From: CAYVFC01 sp964450715 | GTDB lineage: Bacteria; Myxococcota_A; Polyangia; Polyangiales; JAFGIB01 | Direction: 5' to 3' | Assembly (NCBI GenBank): GCA_964450715.1 | Contig: CAYVFC010000045.1 | Location: 1-55,103 of the forward strand | Length of the DNA: 55,103 nucleotides | Shown: in pieces, positions 8,142-17,098 of the stretch | Position numbering within the stretch: position 1 is the first letter of the stretch | Layout: the number at the start of each line of letters is the position of its first letter | Made by a program: the position numbers and the translations under genes | Notes under the pieces: generated by a model | Databases searched by the model: none | What the model was told of the DNA's origin: nothing | The model's input: the letters and a program-made list of their open reading frames with translations, nothing else

Positions 8142-8633
8142 TTGCGCATTGCACTCCCTGCAGTATCCGCGTTTCTATTGTTTATTCTATCGATTACCGG
8201 CGCCTCCTGCGCCCCCGACGACGCCGACCGCTGCGGGGACGGCTTTCGCTGGGACAGCGATCAGAGCACCTGCTTCAAGCTCGCCCCGGCAGGCGGCGGA
8301 AAAGACGCCGGCGCTAACGCCAGTGACGGAGGCGCGGCCGACGACGCGGGCGTGGAGACGGGCGGCTCGGACGCCCCGCAGGCCACGCCCGAGGGCCTGG
8401 GCGACGTCTGTACCGAGGGCGGCAGCCAGTGCGAGGGACTGGAGGCCGACTACTGCGCCGTGCAGCCGGGCGACCCTGATGGATACTGCACCGTCCAGGG
8501 CTGCAGCAGCTCGCCCGACGATTGCCCGGAGGGGTACAAGTGCTGCGCCTTCTCCAACTTCGCGGCATCCTATCCGGACTTCTGCATCACCGACGAGATG
8601 TACGGCATGATGGGGCCCATGTGCACGCTGTAG
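8142..8633 (+). CDS. Small Cys-containing lipoprotein
   Basis: 163 residues. I chose TTG 8142 because GGAGGA sits eight bases before it and translation from there gives a proper signal peptide (LRIALPAVSAFLLF...) with a lipobox-like TGASC. A Gly/Asp/Ala-rich linker follows (about residues 50-90), then a C-terminal part with paired cysteines (DDCPEGYKCC). No known domain. It lies 23 bp before the porin gene and may be co-transcribed with it and the PstS-like gene. The mature protein would be anchored in a membrane by its N-terminal Cys. Confidence 0.7.
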   Translation: MRIALPAVSAFLLFILSITGASCAPDDADRCGDGFRWDSDQSTCFKLAPAGGGKDAGANASDGGAADDAGVETGGSDAPQATPEGLGDVCTEGGSQCEGLEADYCAVQPGDPDGYCTVQGCSSSPDDCPEGYKCCAFSNFAASYPDFCITDEMYGMMGPMCTL

Positions 8634-8656
8634 TAATAGACGGAGGCGCGGAGACC

Positions 8657-10153
8657 ATGCCCGAGAAAGCAGACCGTTACCTTTTGATATCGCTACTCTG
8701 CTGCGTTTCGTTCGCCGTCGCGCTGCTGCCCGCGGGATCCCTCGGAGCGCAGGCGGAGGCGCCCGGGCCGCAGGAACCGGCAGCGCCGGCGAGCGCGAAA
8801 GCGGCCGACACGGCCGCTCTGGCGCCGGATACGGCGGAGACCGGGGAGAAGGCCGCCGCCGCGACCGGAGCCGCCGGCGCCGAGGCGGGCGGAGCGGAAC
8901 CAGGACGCGAAGCGGCGCTGGAAGCGCGCGTGCAACAACTGAGCGAGCGGGTCGAGGAGCTGGAAACGGCCCAGTTCCAGCAGGTCGATGTTATGGCTTC
9001 CCAGCCGTCGCTGAGCATCTACGGGTTCATGGACTTCGGCTTCCACAAGTTCTTCACCAACGAAGACTCCACCTTCCGCGGGGTATTTCCGCGGGAACCG
9101 TTCTTCGTCCTGCAGCAGCTCAACCTCTACTTCTCCGGCCGCATGAGCGAGGAGGTCTCGGCCCTGGCCGAGCTCCGCTTCACCCTTATGCCGCACGGGA
9201 CCGAGACCGATTTCGCGGCGGGCAGCGCTCCCTACCAGCGGATCGACAACCGGTACAAGACCACCTACAGCGGCGAGTTCTTCGAGTACGGAGGGGTCGG
9301 CATCGAGCGGGCGCACGTGATCTGGCAGCCGACCGACTATTTCGGAATCCTGGCCGGGCGTTTCCTCACCCCGGTAGGCATCTGGAACGTGGATCACGGC
9401 TCTCCCGTGTTGATACCCATCCGTCCCCCCTACGCCCTGACCCAGGAAGTGGTGATCACCCGGCAGACCGGGCTACAGCTCTTCGGCCGGCTCTTCCCGG
9501 CTAACCAGCTGTACTTTGACTATGCCTTCACTTTTTCCAACGGACGCGGCCCGGCCGAATCGGTGATCGACTACGACGCCAACAAGGGAATGGGGCTGCG
9601 GCTCAAGCTCTCGCACGAGACCGACAACCTGACCGCGTCGTTCGGTGGATACGGCTACGTCGGGGACAGTTCCGACATTACCAAGGCCATCACCACGATC
9701 GATCCCTTCCGCATCGAGGCGGAGACGATCGAGGAATACACCGAGTACTCGGGCGCCCTCGATCTGCTGCTTGAGCTTCACGGCGTGCGATTCCAGGTCG
9801 AGTTCTACCGCTCGCTCATCCGGTACGACGTGCGGCCGCTCAGGGATATGATGCGCGGCATGCCAGGGTACCAGCCCGACCACGTCAAGACGGATGTTTA
9901 CGGTCTTCTCGCCTACACCCTGCCGCTGGAAGAGCTGCTGGGCGCCATGCTGCTGACGCCCTACGTCATGCTGGAGTACGGCGACATAGACGACACTGCC
10001 GATCACGTCGTCGGCCTGATGTACGTCGGGGGCATCAACTTCAAGCCCACGCCTCACTGGGTGGTCAAGGCCGAGTACGTTTACAAGGCGACCCCGAACC
10101 TTCCGGAAGAGGACTTCTCCATCATCTCCGCCCAGACGGCCGTCTCCTTCTAG
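8657..10153 (+). CDS. Outer-membrane porin with N-terminal coiled coil
   Basis: 498 residues; ATG 8657 with GGAGGCGCGGAG upstream. Signal peptide 1-33, an Ala/Pro/Glu-rich linker, then a short coiled coil (EARVQQLSERVEELE) followed by barrel sequence beginning LSIYGFMDFGFHKFF and ending in a terminal Phe, as outer-membrane barrels usually do. This arrangement resembles phosphate-selective or general trimeric porins whose coiled coil spans the periplasm. Followed by the PstS-like gene (18 bp), a pairing frequently seen in proteobacteria. Substrate unknown. Confidence 0.8.
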   Translation: MPEKADRYLLISLLCCVSFAVALLPAGSLGAQAEAPGPQEPAAPASAKAADTAALAPDTAETGEKAAAATGAAGAEAGGAEPGREAALEARVQQLSERVEELETAQFQQVDVMASQPSLSIYGFMDFGFHKFFTNEDSTFRGVFPREPFFVLQQLNLYFSGRMSEEVSALAELRFTLMPHGTETDFAAGSAPYQRIDNRYKTTYSGEFFEYGGVGIERAHVIWQPTDYFGILAGRFLTPVGIWNVDHGSPVLIPIRPPYALTQEVVITRQTGLQLFGRLFPANQLYFDYAFTFSNGRGPAESVIDYDANKGMGLRLKLSHETDNLTASFGGYGYVGDSSDITKAITTIDPFRIEAETIEEYTEYSGALDLLLELHGVRFQVEFYRSLIRYDVRPLRDMMRGMPGYQPDHVKTDVYGLLAYTLPLEELLGAMLLTPYVMLEYGDIDDTADHVVGLMYVGGINFKPTPHWVVKAEYVYKATPNLPEEDFSIISAQTAVSF

Positions 10154-10171
10154 CCGATGCGGAGCGAAACG

Positions 10172-10621
10172 ATGCGGCGAATGGCGACTCGTTTGTTGGC
10201 AGTAACGGCGCTGATACTGCTGCTGGCGCGGAGCGGACCGGCGGTGGCGGAGAACGGCAACGATATCCTGATCGTGGCCAACCTTTCGCTTGGCACGGAG
10301 AACATCTCCGTCGACGAACTGCGGGATCTCTTCCTCAAGAAGCGACGGCACCACTCCGACGGCAAAAAGGCGATTCCCGTGCACCAGCCCGAGAGCTCGG
10401 CCATCCGCCAGGCGTTCAACGCCAGGGTGCTCGAGATGTCGGTTGCCCAGGAGGAGCGCTACTGGCAGAAGGAGAAGATCCGTTCGGGCAAGACCCCGCC
10501 GCCGGCCTTCGGCAACACGCTGCGGGCGGTGTTCAGCATGAAGGGGGCCATCGGCTACGTCTACCGAGCGCAGTACAAGCAGGGCGTAGCCAAGGTCGTG
10601 CTGGAGATCCCGACGGGGTAA
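10172..10621 (+). CDS. Small PstS-like periplasmic binding-domain protein
   Basis: 149 residues from ATG 10172, preceded by GCGGAGCG; ATG 10157 is a possible longer start. Signal peptide ending AVA-E. The mature protein has the features of short PBP-like/PstS-like proteins: LSLGTENISVDELRDLFLKKR near the start, a central AIRQAFNARVLEM, and SMKGAIGYVY near the end. Such proteins are about half the size of a true phosphate-binding PstS and commonly neighbour porins or GGDEF/chemosensory genes. It likely binds a small anion in the periplasm, but the ligand is unknown. The gene ends 12 bp before the convergent cheB. Confidence 0.75.
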   Translation: MRRMATRLLAVTALILLLARSGPAVAENGNDILIVANLSLGTENISVDELRDLFLKKRRHHSDGKKAIPVHQPESSAIRQAFNARVLEMSVAQEERYWQKEKIRSGKTPPPAFGNTLRAVFSMKGAIGYVYRAQYKQGVAKVVLEIPTG

Positions 10622-10632
10622 CAGAGGGCGGC

Positions 10633-11718
10633 TCAGGATCGGAACCGCAAGAGCAGGTCCGCCATTTCCGTCGGCGTCATCTCGCGACTCGCTGCTTGCT
10701 CACGCAACGCCACCATGGGCATCCCGAAGACGATCGAGCTCTCTTCGCTCTGCGCGATGGTGACCGCTCCCTTCTCGCGCATCTTCAGCAGACCGGCGCA
10801 GCCGTCCCTTCCCATGCCGGAGAGGATGATCCCCACCGCGCTCGATCCGTAGACCTCGGCAACAGATCTGAAGAGCACGTCGATGGAGGGGACGTGCCGA
10901 TCGCCGGACCCCCGCTTCCGAATCTCTACCGCTCCGTCCCGCGCCAGCGCCAAGTGCCGGTCGTCCGGAGCGAACAGGACCTGACCCGGCTCGACGCGAT
11001 CTCCCCGCTCGGCGATGCGGACCCGGAGCCGGAGCGAAGCGTCGAGCCAGCGGACCATTCCCTCCACGAAGCCGCTGGCGATGTGCTGTATAATCACGAT
11101 AGGCACCGGGTAGTCGGTCGGAAGCAAAGAGAGGATATCGACCAGAACGCCGGTCGCGCCGGTGGAGCCGCCGATACAGATCATCTCGGGTATGTAGCCC
11201 GGGGGAACGAGCGAAACGGCGGGTAACCGCACCGGTTTCAGCGCCTCGGTCTCCGCTTGCGAGCTCTGCGGACTGGCGGGCGCGATCGAGCGCGACCGCT
11301 CGATCAACAGCTTCTCCGGCTGGGCGGTCATTATTTGGTTGATCACTTCGACCAGGCGCGCCTTGATCCCGCGGAAATCTCCCTGCATGACGCCGTAGGG
11401 TTTCTCGATGATGTCCACCGCGCCGGCGTTGATGGCGTCGAAAGAGGTGCCGAGATCGGCCGCGTTGACCATCGAGCTGATGATCACGATCCGCGTGGGG
11501 TTCTCCCGCATGATGGCGCGGGTGGCCTGCAGGCCGTCCATCTGGGGCATGAATACGTCCATGGTAACCAGGTCCGGTTTCAGCTCTCGGCAGAGCCGGA
11601 CGGCCTCGACGCCGTTGCTCGCCACGCCGACCACCTCGATTCCCGGCTCGCCCTTCAGCAGCGAGGACAGGGTCCTCTGTACGACCGGCGAGTCATCGGC
11701 GATAAGTACGCGAATCAT
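10633..11718 (-). CDS. cheB: CheB/WspF-type chemoreceptor glutamate methylesterase
   Basis: 361 residues. Receiver domain 1-125 with the DD pair at 8-9, phosphoacceptor Asp54 and conserved Lys106; methylesterase domain about 175-360 with the catalytic triad Ser185 (CIGGSTG), His212 (IIQHIASG) and Asp305 (SGMGRDG). It removes methyl groups from the receptor at 17099 and so resets signalling. Last gene of the minus-strand cluster cheW-cheR-cheW-cheA-cheB, 13 bp after cheA, in the position WspF occupies in Wsp operons. Confidence 0.95.
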   Translation of the reverse strand: MIRVLIADDSPVVQRTLSSLLKGEPGIEVVGVASNGVEAVRLCRELKPDLVTMDVFMPQMDGLQATRAIMRENPTRIVIISSMVNAADLGTSFDAINAGAVDIIEKPYGVMQGDFRGIKARLVEVINQIMTAQPEKLLIERSRSIAPASPQSSQAETEALKPVRLPAVSLVPPGYIPEMICIGGSTGATGVLVDILSLLPTDYPVPIVIIQHIASGFVEGMVRWLDASLRLRVRIAERGDRVEPGQVLFAPDDRHLALARDGAVEIRKRGSGDRHVPSIDVLFRSVAEVYGSSAVGIILSGMGRDGCAGLLKMREKGAVTIAQSEESSIVFGMPMVALREQAASREMTPTEMADLLLRFRS

Positions 11719-11731
11719 CAGTTCCTCATAG

Positions 11732-14098
11732 TTATAGCAGCTGGTTGACCGTCTCGATCAGCGAGCCCTGCGAGAGCTCCCTCTTGACGATATAGGCGTC
11801 GGCTCCGGCCGCCATGCCCCGGGCCTTGTCCTCATCCGTCCCCAGAGCGGTTACCAGCACCACGGGCAGATGCTCGAGCTCGGCCGTGGACTTGATGGCT
11901 CGCGTCAGCTCGATCCCGTCCATCTCCGGCATCTGGACATCGGATATCACCAGATCGCACCGGATCGACCGCAGCGCCTCCAGGGCGTTGCGGCCATTGG
12001 ACACCGCCACCACCTCGAATCCGGCCGACTCCAGCAAGCTCTTCTCCAGCGAGCGGGTGGTGATGGAATCGTCGGCGATCAGGACCGTGGCGCGCCTGGC
12101 CGGACTGGCTGGAAGCGAGGTATAGCGGCGAGCCGTCTCGGGCCGCACCCCGCCAGCGCTCCGGACCAGATCTCCGGCGTTAACGACCAGGGCCAGCTCG
12201 CCGGTACCGATGACGGAGATGCCCGACACGTTGGGAACTGATTCGAGCAGGTCTCCCAGGGGTTTCAGGATCAGGTGCGCGTACTCGACCAGCTCGTCGA
12301 CGCGAAAGGCGACGCTGCGCTCGCCGAAAGCGATGACGATGCCCACCGATCGGTCCTCGCCGAACGAGCGCCGCTCCCGGGAGATCCCCAGCACGTCTGC
12401 GATCGAGCTCACGGGCACGTTGCGGCCTCCGTGCTCGATGACCTCGGCTCCGCCGATACGGTTGATGGTCTCCTCCCGCAACACCACCACCTTCTCCACG
12501 CTGAAGGCGGGGATGGCCACCATCTTACCGGCGACCTTGACCAGCAGGCAGCGAATCATCGACATGGCCAGCGGCAGGCGCAGGATCACCCGGCTTCCCT
12601 TGCCCGGGCGCGATTCCATGCGCACCTCGCCTCCCAACCGTTCCACCGCGTACTTTACCGCGTCCAGCCCCACGCCCCTGCCCGAGATCTGCGAGACCTC
12701 TTCCCGGGTAGAGAAGCCGGATTCGAAGAGGAAGTCCAGAAGCTGGTCGGCGGACAGCTCGGCGACCTGTTCCTCGGACATGCCCTTCCTCTTGACCAAG
12801 GCGGAACGGATCACCTCGATATCGATGCCCCGACCATCGTCGGCGATGACGACCTCCACCGCATCGCCGGTATGCCGGGTGATCACCTCGAGCTTTCCGC
12901 GCGAGGGCTTGCCGGCGCGGGTTCTCTCCTCTGCCGGCTCGATGCCATGATCGATCGCGTTACGCAGCAGGTGGACGATGGGCGCCTCGATCTTCTCGAG
13001 TATCCGCCTGTCGACCCCGTGCTCCCCCCCCTCTAGCGAGAGATCTATCTGCTTGGAGGTGCTCCGGCTAACCTCTCGTACCTGCTGCCGGATCACCACG
13101 AAAAGCGTAGAGATGGGCGCCAGTCGGATCTCGCGAAGCTCCTGCTGGGCGCCCCGAATCAACTTGGACAGCTGGCGCTCGCTTCTGTCGAAAGACCGGG
13201 ACATCCCCTTGAGCCGGGCCGCCAGCCGGCGCGCCGCCTCCTCGATGCTCCCGAGCACCTCTTCCGCGCTCTGTGCCTCGACCTCATCCCCGAGGTCGGT
13301 GATCCGCTCGATGATGGCGCCGAGCTCGGTGTCGACTTCGCCCATCGAGGCCTTCTGCGCCTCCAGGTCGAAGAAGCTCTCGGACAGCTCGTCGACGCGG
13401 GCGATGACCGAATCCAGCTTGGCCTCGGTGATGCGGATGTACTTCTGCGGCGAGTAACCGGTCTCCTCCGGCGTCTTGGGTCGCGCCGACGCAGCGCCGG
13501 TCGCGGCGCCCGCTACCCGACCGGGCGCTCCGGTTTCCCTCGGCACCTTCCGCTGCTCTACCGGCTCCGGCTCGGAAGGCGACCGGGCGCCGGATAGGAA
13601 CGATGCGGCCCTGGCGGGCGCCGCTTCGGGCTCGCGCGAGGGCGCCGCTCTGCTGGTTCTCGATCCGGCCCCGGTTTCGCCTTCGTCCGGTTGCGCCAAC
13701 GCCTCGCGAAGCGCCGCCAGCCGATCCATGGTTGCCATCTCTTCCGCCGAGCTCTCCTCGTTGCCGGCCAGGTTCTCCTCCACCGCCCGGTGCATCAGCT
13801 TTACGGTTCCGAGCAGCAGATCGACCGCCTCGGAGCCGATCGCGCCTCCCCGTCTGTTCAGCGCCCCCAGGACATCTTCCAGCCGATGCGACAGCGCGGC
13901 CACCCGGTCGAACCCCAGGGTGCCCGCCGATCCCTTCAGGCTGTGCGCCTCTCGAAAGGCCTGGACCAACAGCTCCGGTATCTGCCCGGGCTCGGCGTCA
14001 AAGGCGAGGAAGATATCGGCGAGCGATTGCAGGCGCTCGTCCGCCTCGGCCCGAAATATGCCGGATAATACCTCCAGCTCTTCCCTGGTTAGCGACAT
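11732..14098 (-). CDS. cheA: CheA-REC hybrid histidine kinase (WspE-type)
   Basis: 788 residues. Hpt domain 1-115 with the phosphorylated His52 (EAHSLKGSAGTLG); a low-complexity linker to about 215 in place of a P2 domain; dimerisation region about 215-345; HATPase with N box (LLRNAIDHGIEP), G1 (DDGRGID) and G2 (GRGVGLD); CheW-like domain about 520-655; C-terminal receiver 670-788 with Asp720 (DVQMPEMDG). CheA without P2 but with a fused REC is the WspE/FrzE architecture, not the motility type. Its stop-start junction with the upstream cheW is direct (TAGATG). It should phosphorylate the REC-GGDEF protein, CheB and its own REC. Confidence 0.95.
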   Translation of the reverse strand: MSLTREELEVLSGIFRAEADERLQSLADIFLAFDAEPGQIPELLVQAFREAHSLKGSAGTLGFDRVAALSHRLEDVLGALNRRGGAIGSEAVDLLLGTVKLMHRAVEENLAGNEESSAEEMATMDRLAALREALAQPDEGETGAGSRTSRAAPSREPEAAPARAASFLSGARSPSEPEPVEQRKVPRETGAPGRVAGAATGAASARPKTPEETGYSPQKYIRITEAKLDSVIARVDELSESFFDLEAQKASMGEVDTELGAIIERITDLGDEVEAQSAEEVLGSIEEAARRLAARLKGMSRSFDRSERQLSKLIRGAQQELREIRLAPISTLFVVIRQQVREVSRSTSKQIDLSLEGGEHGVDRRILEKIEAPIVHLLRNAIDHGIEPAEERTRAGKPSRGKLEVITRHTGDAVEVVIADDGRGIDIEVIRSALVKRKGMSEEQVAELSADQLLDFLFESGFSTREEVSQISGRGVGLDAVKYAVERLGGEVRMESRPGKGSRVILRLPLAMSMIRCLLVKVAGKMVAIPAFSVEKVVVLREETINRIGGAEVIEHGGRNVPVSSIADVLGISRERRSFGEDRSVGIVIAFGERSVAFRVDELVEYAHLILKPLGDLLESVPNVSGISVIGTGELALVVNAGDLVRSAGGVRPETARRYTSLPASPARRATVLIADDSITTRSLEKSLLESAGFEVVAVSNGRNALEALRSIRCDLVISDVQMPEMDGIELTRAIKSTAELEHLPVVLVTALGTDEDKARGMAAGADAYIVKRELSQGSLIETVNQLL

Positions 14099-14662
14099 CT
14101 ACCGCACCGCCTCCGCCCCGCCGAGCGCGCTCTGCACGGCGGCACCCCGGAATCCCTCGCTATCGAGCAGCCTCCCGACATCCAGTACGGCCAGACCGTT
14201 CAGGGAGACGCCGGAGATGAACGGCAACTGAACCGAGGGCAGGCTGTCCGGCGGCGGAACCAGGCTGCTTCTGACGACTCGGACCACCCCCTCGATATCC
14301 TCGACCTGGATGGCGAAGCGCTTGCCCCGGACGAAAACGACGACGGCGTAGTCCGAGTCGGCGATGCCCTCCGCCTCCGCGGTGAAAAGAACGCGCAGAT
14401 TCACCAGAGCGATCGACCTGCCGTGCCGGCGAAAGATGCCGGACATGTGGCCGGGGACGCAGGGGATAGGATAGACCTCCTCGATACGGGCCACCTCCTC
14501 GACGTCCGCCAGCGGAAGCGCGTACTGCGCCCCCAGCATCCGGAAAATTAGCAATTGCAGGGTCTGCTCGGACGTCTCTCGACGCTGCACCGGCTGGGCG
14601 AGCTCCCGCGCCCGTCGCTGCAACGTTTCCCCGCCAGACCTCTGCGTGCCGTCGTCCTTCAT
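14099..14662 (-). CDS. cheW: CheW-like coupling protein (WspD position)
   Basis: 187 residues; a single CheW domain from about residue 35 (LLIFRMLGAQYALPLADVEEVARI) to 175. CheW proteins tether the kinase CheA to the receptor cytoplasmic tip. The first 30 residues are charged and probably disordered. Located between cheR (18-bp gap) and cheA (no gap), exactly where Wsp operons carry WspD. The other CheW at 16225 would be the WspB counterpart. Confidence 0.9.
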   Translation of the reverse strand: MKDDGTQRSGGETLQRRARELAQPVQRRETSEQTLQLLIFRMLGAQYALPLADVEEVARIEEVYPIPCVPGHMSGIFRRHGRSIALVNLRVLFTAEAEGIADSDYAVVVFVRGKRFAIQVEDIEGVVRVVRSSLVPPPDSLPSVQLPFISGVSLNGLAVLDVGRLLDSEGFRGAAVQSALGGAEAVR

Positions 14663-14680
14663 CGCCCTCTGTTCACTCCA

Positions 14681-16228
14681 CTAGCGGAGGCGGACCTCCT
14701 GCAACCTCGCCTCGACGATCTCCAGCAACCGGCCTGAAGTCAAACCCTCCGCTTCCTCCAGCAATCCTTCTTCCGGTAGCTTCAAAAGTAAATTGCGCGC
14801 GTTGCGCAGATACCTCTCCGCCGTGCCGGCATCGCCCTCTCGCTCGAGGATGACGCCCAGGTAATAGTGTCCGAGAACGAAGCCCTTATGAAGGAATATG
14901 GCCTTCTTGAGGCTCTCGATCGTCTCCCGCGGCCTTCCGCGCTGATCGCTGACGATGGCGTGCAGGAAGTAGACACGATGATCGAGAACGTTTCCCGTGC
15001 CCACCAGCTTCTGGAGCTGCTCGTGGGCTTCGACGATCTCCCCGCGGTCGGCGTGCTCTCGCGCCCTCTCGATGGCGATCTCGTAGCTATTATCTACCTG
15101 CGTCGGCGTCGACTTCTTCCTCCGGCGCGCGCCCGCACGCCGGCTACCAGCTCGACCGGATAGCTCGGCAGCGGGTGTTACTCCGCCAAGACGTGACAGA
15201 CCGAACGAACGGGGGGGTAGCGTCGGCTCTGCTCCGGTGCCGGGAATGGCCAACACGGAGCGACGCGCGGGGGGCAGCATGGACACCGCTCCGGTCCCCG
15301 GAATGGGTAACATGGAGCTGGAGCTCTTTCTCCGCGGACGGATGGAGGCCACCTGTTGCTCCGATACGCGGCGATAGGCATAGGTTGCGTCGAAATGAAC
15401 CGTTTCCAGCTCGATCGGCACCGGGACCGTCTCCGAGTGGCCGAGCAGCAGGTACCCCCCGATGCGCAGCGACCTGGCCAGGGACGCGATGATCTCGAGG
15501 GCCCTGTCCACGGTGAAATAAATGAGCACGTTCCGGCAGAGGACGAGATCGAATGCCGCGTTGCTCGTGCCTGAACCGTCGAGGAAGTCCCGCAGATTCG
15601 AGTGCTTGAAGTCGACCGTTTTCCGGACCGTCTCGCTCAGCCGGTAGGCGTTGTCGTCCGCCCTGGCGAAGTACTTCTCCAGCAGAACCGGCTCGACGCC
15701 CCGCAGGGACCAGGCCGTATAGACTCCTTTTCGCGCCTGTTCGAGAAAATTGGTATTGATGTCTGTCGCCGTGATGGAAACGTTCCACTGAAGAAGCTCC
15801 GGAAAGTGCTCCGCGAGCATTATGGACAGGGAGTAAGGCTCTTCCCCTCTCGCACACCCTGCGCACCAGATCCGCAGCGAACGCCAGCGGCAGTTCTCCC
15901 CCGCGATATCGGGAAGGATCTCCCGGCGCAGCGCCTCGAAGTGGGGCCGGTTGCGAAAGAAGTAGCTCTCGCCGACGGTGAAGCGGTTGACGATTTGCTG
16001 CAGAACTTCCTTTGAACCGCGCACCGAGTCGAGCAGTTTCTGTCCGCAAGGTAACCGAAGCTCCTGAACGATGCCCGCTAGCTTCTTCTCCGTCTCCGCG
16101 ACCGAATTGCTGTAAAAGGAAAGGCCGGCGCGCTGTTCGAGAAAAGCGACGAATTCGCGGATCTCCTCCTCTCTGAAAGAAGACGGCGCGACCCGCGCCT
16201 CGGACACGGTCTTGATGGGTTCTTTCAT
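14681..16228 (-). CDS. cheR: CheR methyltransferase with C-terminal TPR (WspC-type)
   Basis: 515 residues. CheR methyltransferase domain about 20-290, with RFTVGESYFFRN, the SAM-binding WCAGCARGEEPYS (about 121-133) and LCRNVLIYF. A low-complexity linker (about 290-375) contains an imperfect internal repeat, LPIPGTGAVSMLPP and LAIPGTGAEPTLPP. The C-terminal 120 residues form two to three TPR-like helical pairs. It methylates receptor glutamates; TPR-bearing CheR is typical of WspC/FrzF systems. The start overlaps the stop of the upstream cheW by 4 bp. Confidence 0.93.
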   Translation of the reverse strand: MKEPIKTVSEARVAPSSFREEEIREFVAFLEQRAGLSFYSNSVAETEKKLAGIVQELRLPCGQKLLDSVRGSKEVLQQIVNRFTVGESYFFRNRPHFEALRREILPDIAGENCRWRSLRIWCAGCARGEEPYSLSIMLAEHFPELLQWNVSITATDINTNFLEQARKGVYTAWSLRGVEPVLLEKYFARADDNAYRLSETVRKTVDFKHSNLRDFLDGSGTSNAAFDLVLCRNVLIYFTVDRALEIIASLARSLRIGGYLLLGHSETVPVPIELETVHFDATYAYRRVSEQQVASIRPRRKSSSSMLPIPGTGAVSMLPPARRSVLAIPGTGAEPTLPPRSFGLSRLGGVTPAAELSGRAGSRRAGARRRKKSTPTQVDNSYEIAIERAREHADRGEIVEAHEQLQKLVGTGNVLDHRVYFLHAIVSDQRGRPRETIESLKKAIFLHKGFVLGHYYLGVILEREGDAGTAERYLRNARNLLLKLPEEGLLEEAEGLTSGRLLEIVEARLQEVRLR

Positions 16229-16878
16229 CGCCTTCTATCCAGCGATCCCGGGCCCTCTGTCCCGCCCGCCGCGCCGTCGTGCCGGTCGCCCTGCAATTGC
16301 ACGGCGAGGACCACCGACCAGATATCCGCGATCACCGCCGTCCGTCCACCCGTCTCGAACAACCCGACGGCCCGGAAGGCACCCGGCATGACCTGCTCGG
16401 CGATCCGGATCTCCTCCCGGCGCACGGCGACGACGTCGGTCGCCTCGTCCGCCAACAGGGCGAATCCGAATCCGTCCAGCGAGCAGACGGCCAGCGCTTT
16501 TTCGGTCGAGAGCGGATCGATCGGCGCGCCCAGAATCTCTCCCAGGTTGATCACGACCAGCATTTCTCCGTGATAGTTGAGCAGACCGGCGACCGCCGAA
16601 GCGGCATCGGGCAAGGGGCTGAGCGCGGCCGTCGGCACCATTTCGCGCAGGTAGCCCACGGGTAGCGCCAGCAAGTCCTCGCCCACGCTCAGCAAGACGA
16701 AGTCGATCGCCTCTCCCGACCCTCCCTGGAAGGAGGACGCCGGGCTCTGCAGCAGCTCGCGCTTGAGCTCGGTCAGTTTCGCCTCCAGAGCGCGGATCTC
16801 ACCGATCCGGTCGGCGGTAGGTCCGGGGGCGACGTCCGGAGGACGCGACCCTCGGGGCTTTCTTTCCGGGGGAGCCAT
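16225..16878 (-). CDS. cheW: CheW-like coupling protein (WspB position)
   Basis: 217 residues, CheW domain about 55-195 (FVLLSVGEDLLALPVGYLREMV). The N-terminal 50 residues include a short helix ALEAKLTELKRELL. First gene of the minus-strand chemosensory operon and divergent from the receptor gene (220-bp gap). It would couple the receptor at 17099 to CheA. No clear ribosome-binding site precedes ATG 16878, so the start is less certain than the domain. Confidence 0.88.
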   Translation of the reverse strand: MAPPERKPRGSRPPDVAPGPTADRIGEIRALEAKLTELKRELLQSPASSFQGGSGEAIDFVLLSVGEDLLALPVGYLREMVPTAALSPLPDAASAVAGLLNYHGEMLVVINLGEILGAPIDPLSTEKALAVCSLDGFGFALLADEATDVVAVRREEIRIAEQVMPGAFRAVGLFETGGRTAVIADIWSVVLAVQLQGDRHDGAAGGTEGPGSLDRRR

Positions 16879-17098
16879 GTTATAGGATATGGTAACGCAT
16901 ATTTTAGATTTTGCTCTTGTCCTTCGTCTTTACTTTCCAAATGAGGCCGCGCGCAATCGCAATTTTCGATGGACCTGGCTCCCGCGTAGGGCTTTGGTTT
17001 GCGGTATAGTGACGCCGAGCTGTGGGCAACTGTAGTGAAGGGACACCGGTTCACGCACAGAGACCGACGGGGCTTCGAAACAGGGGAACGATAAGCGA

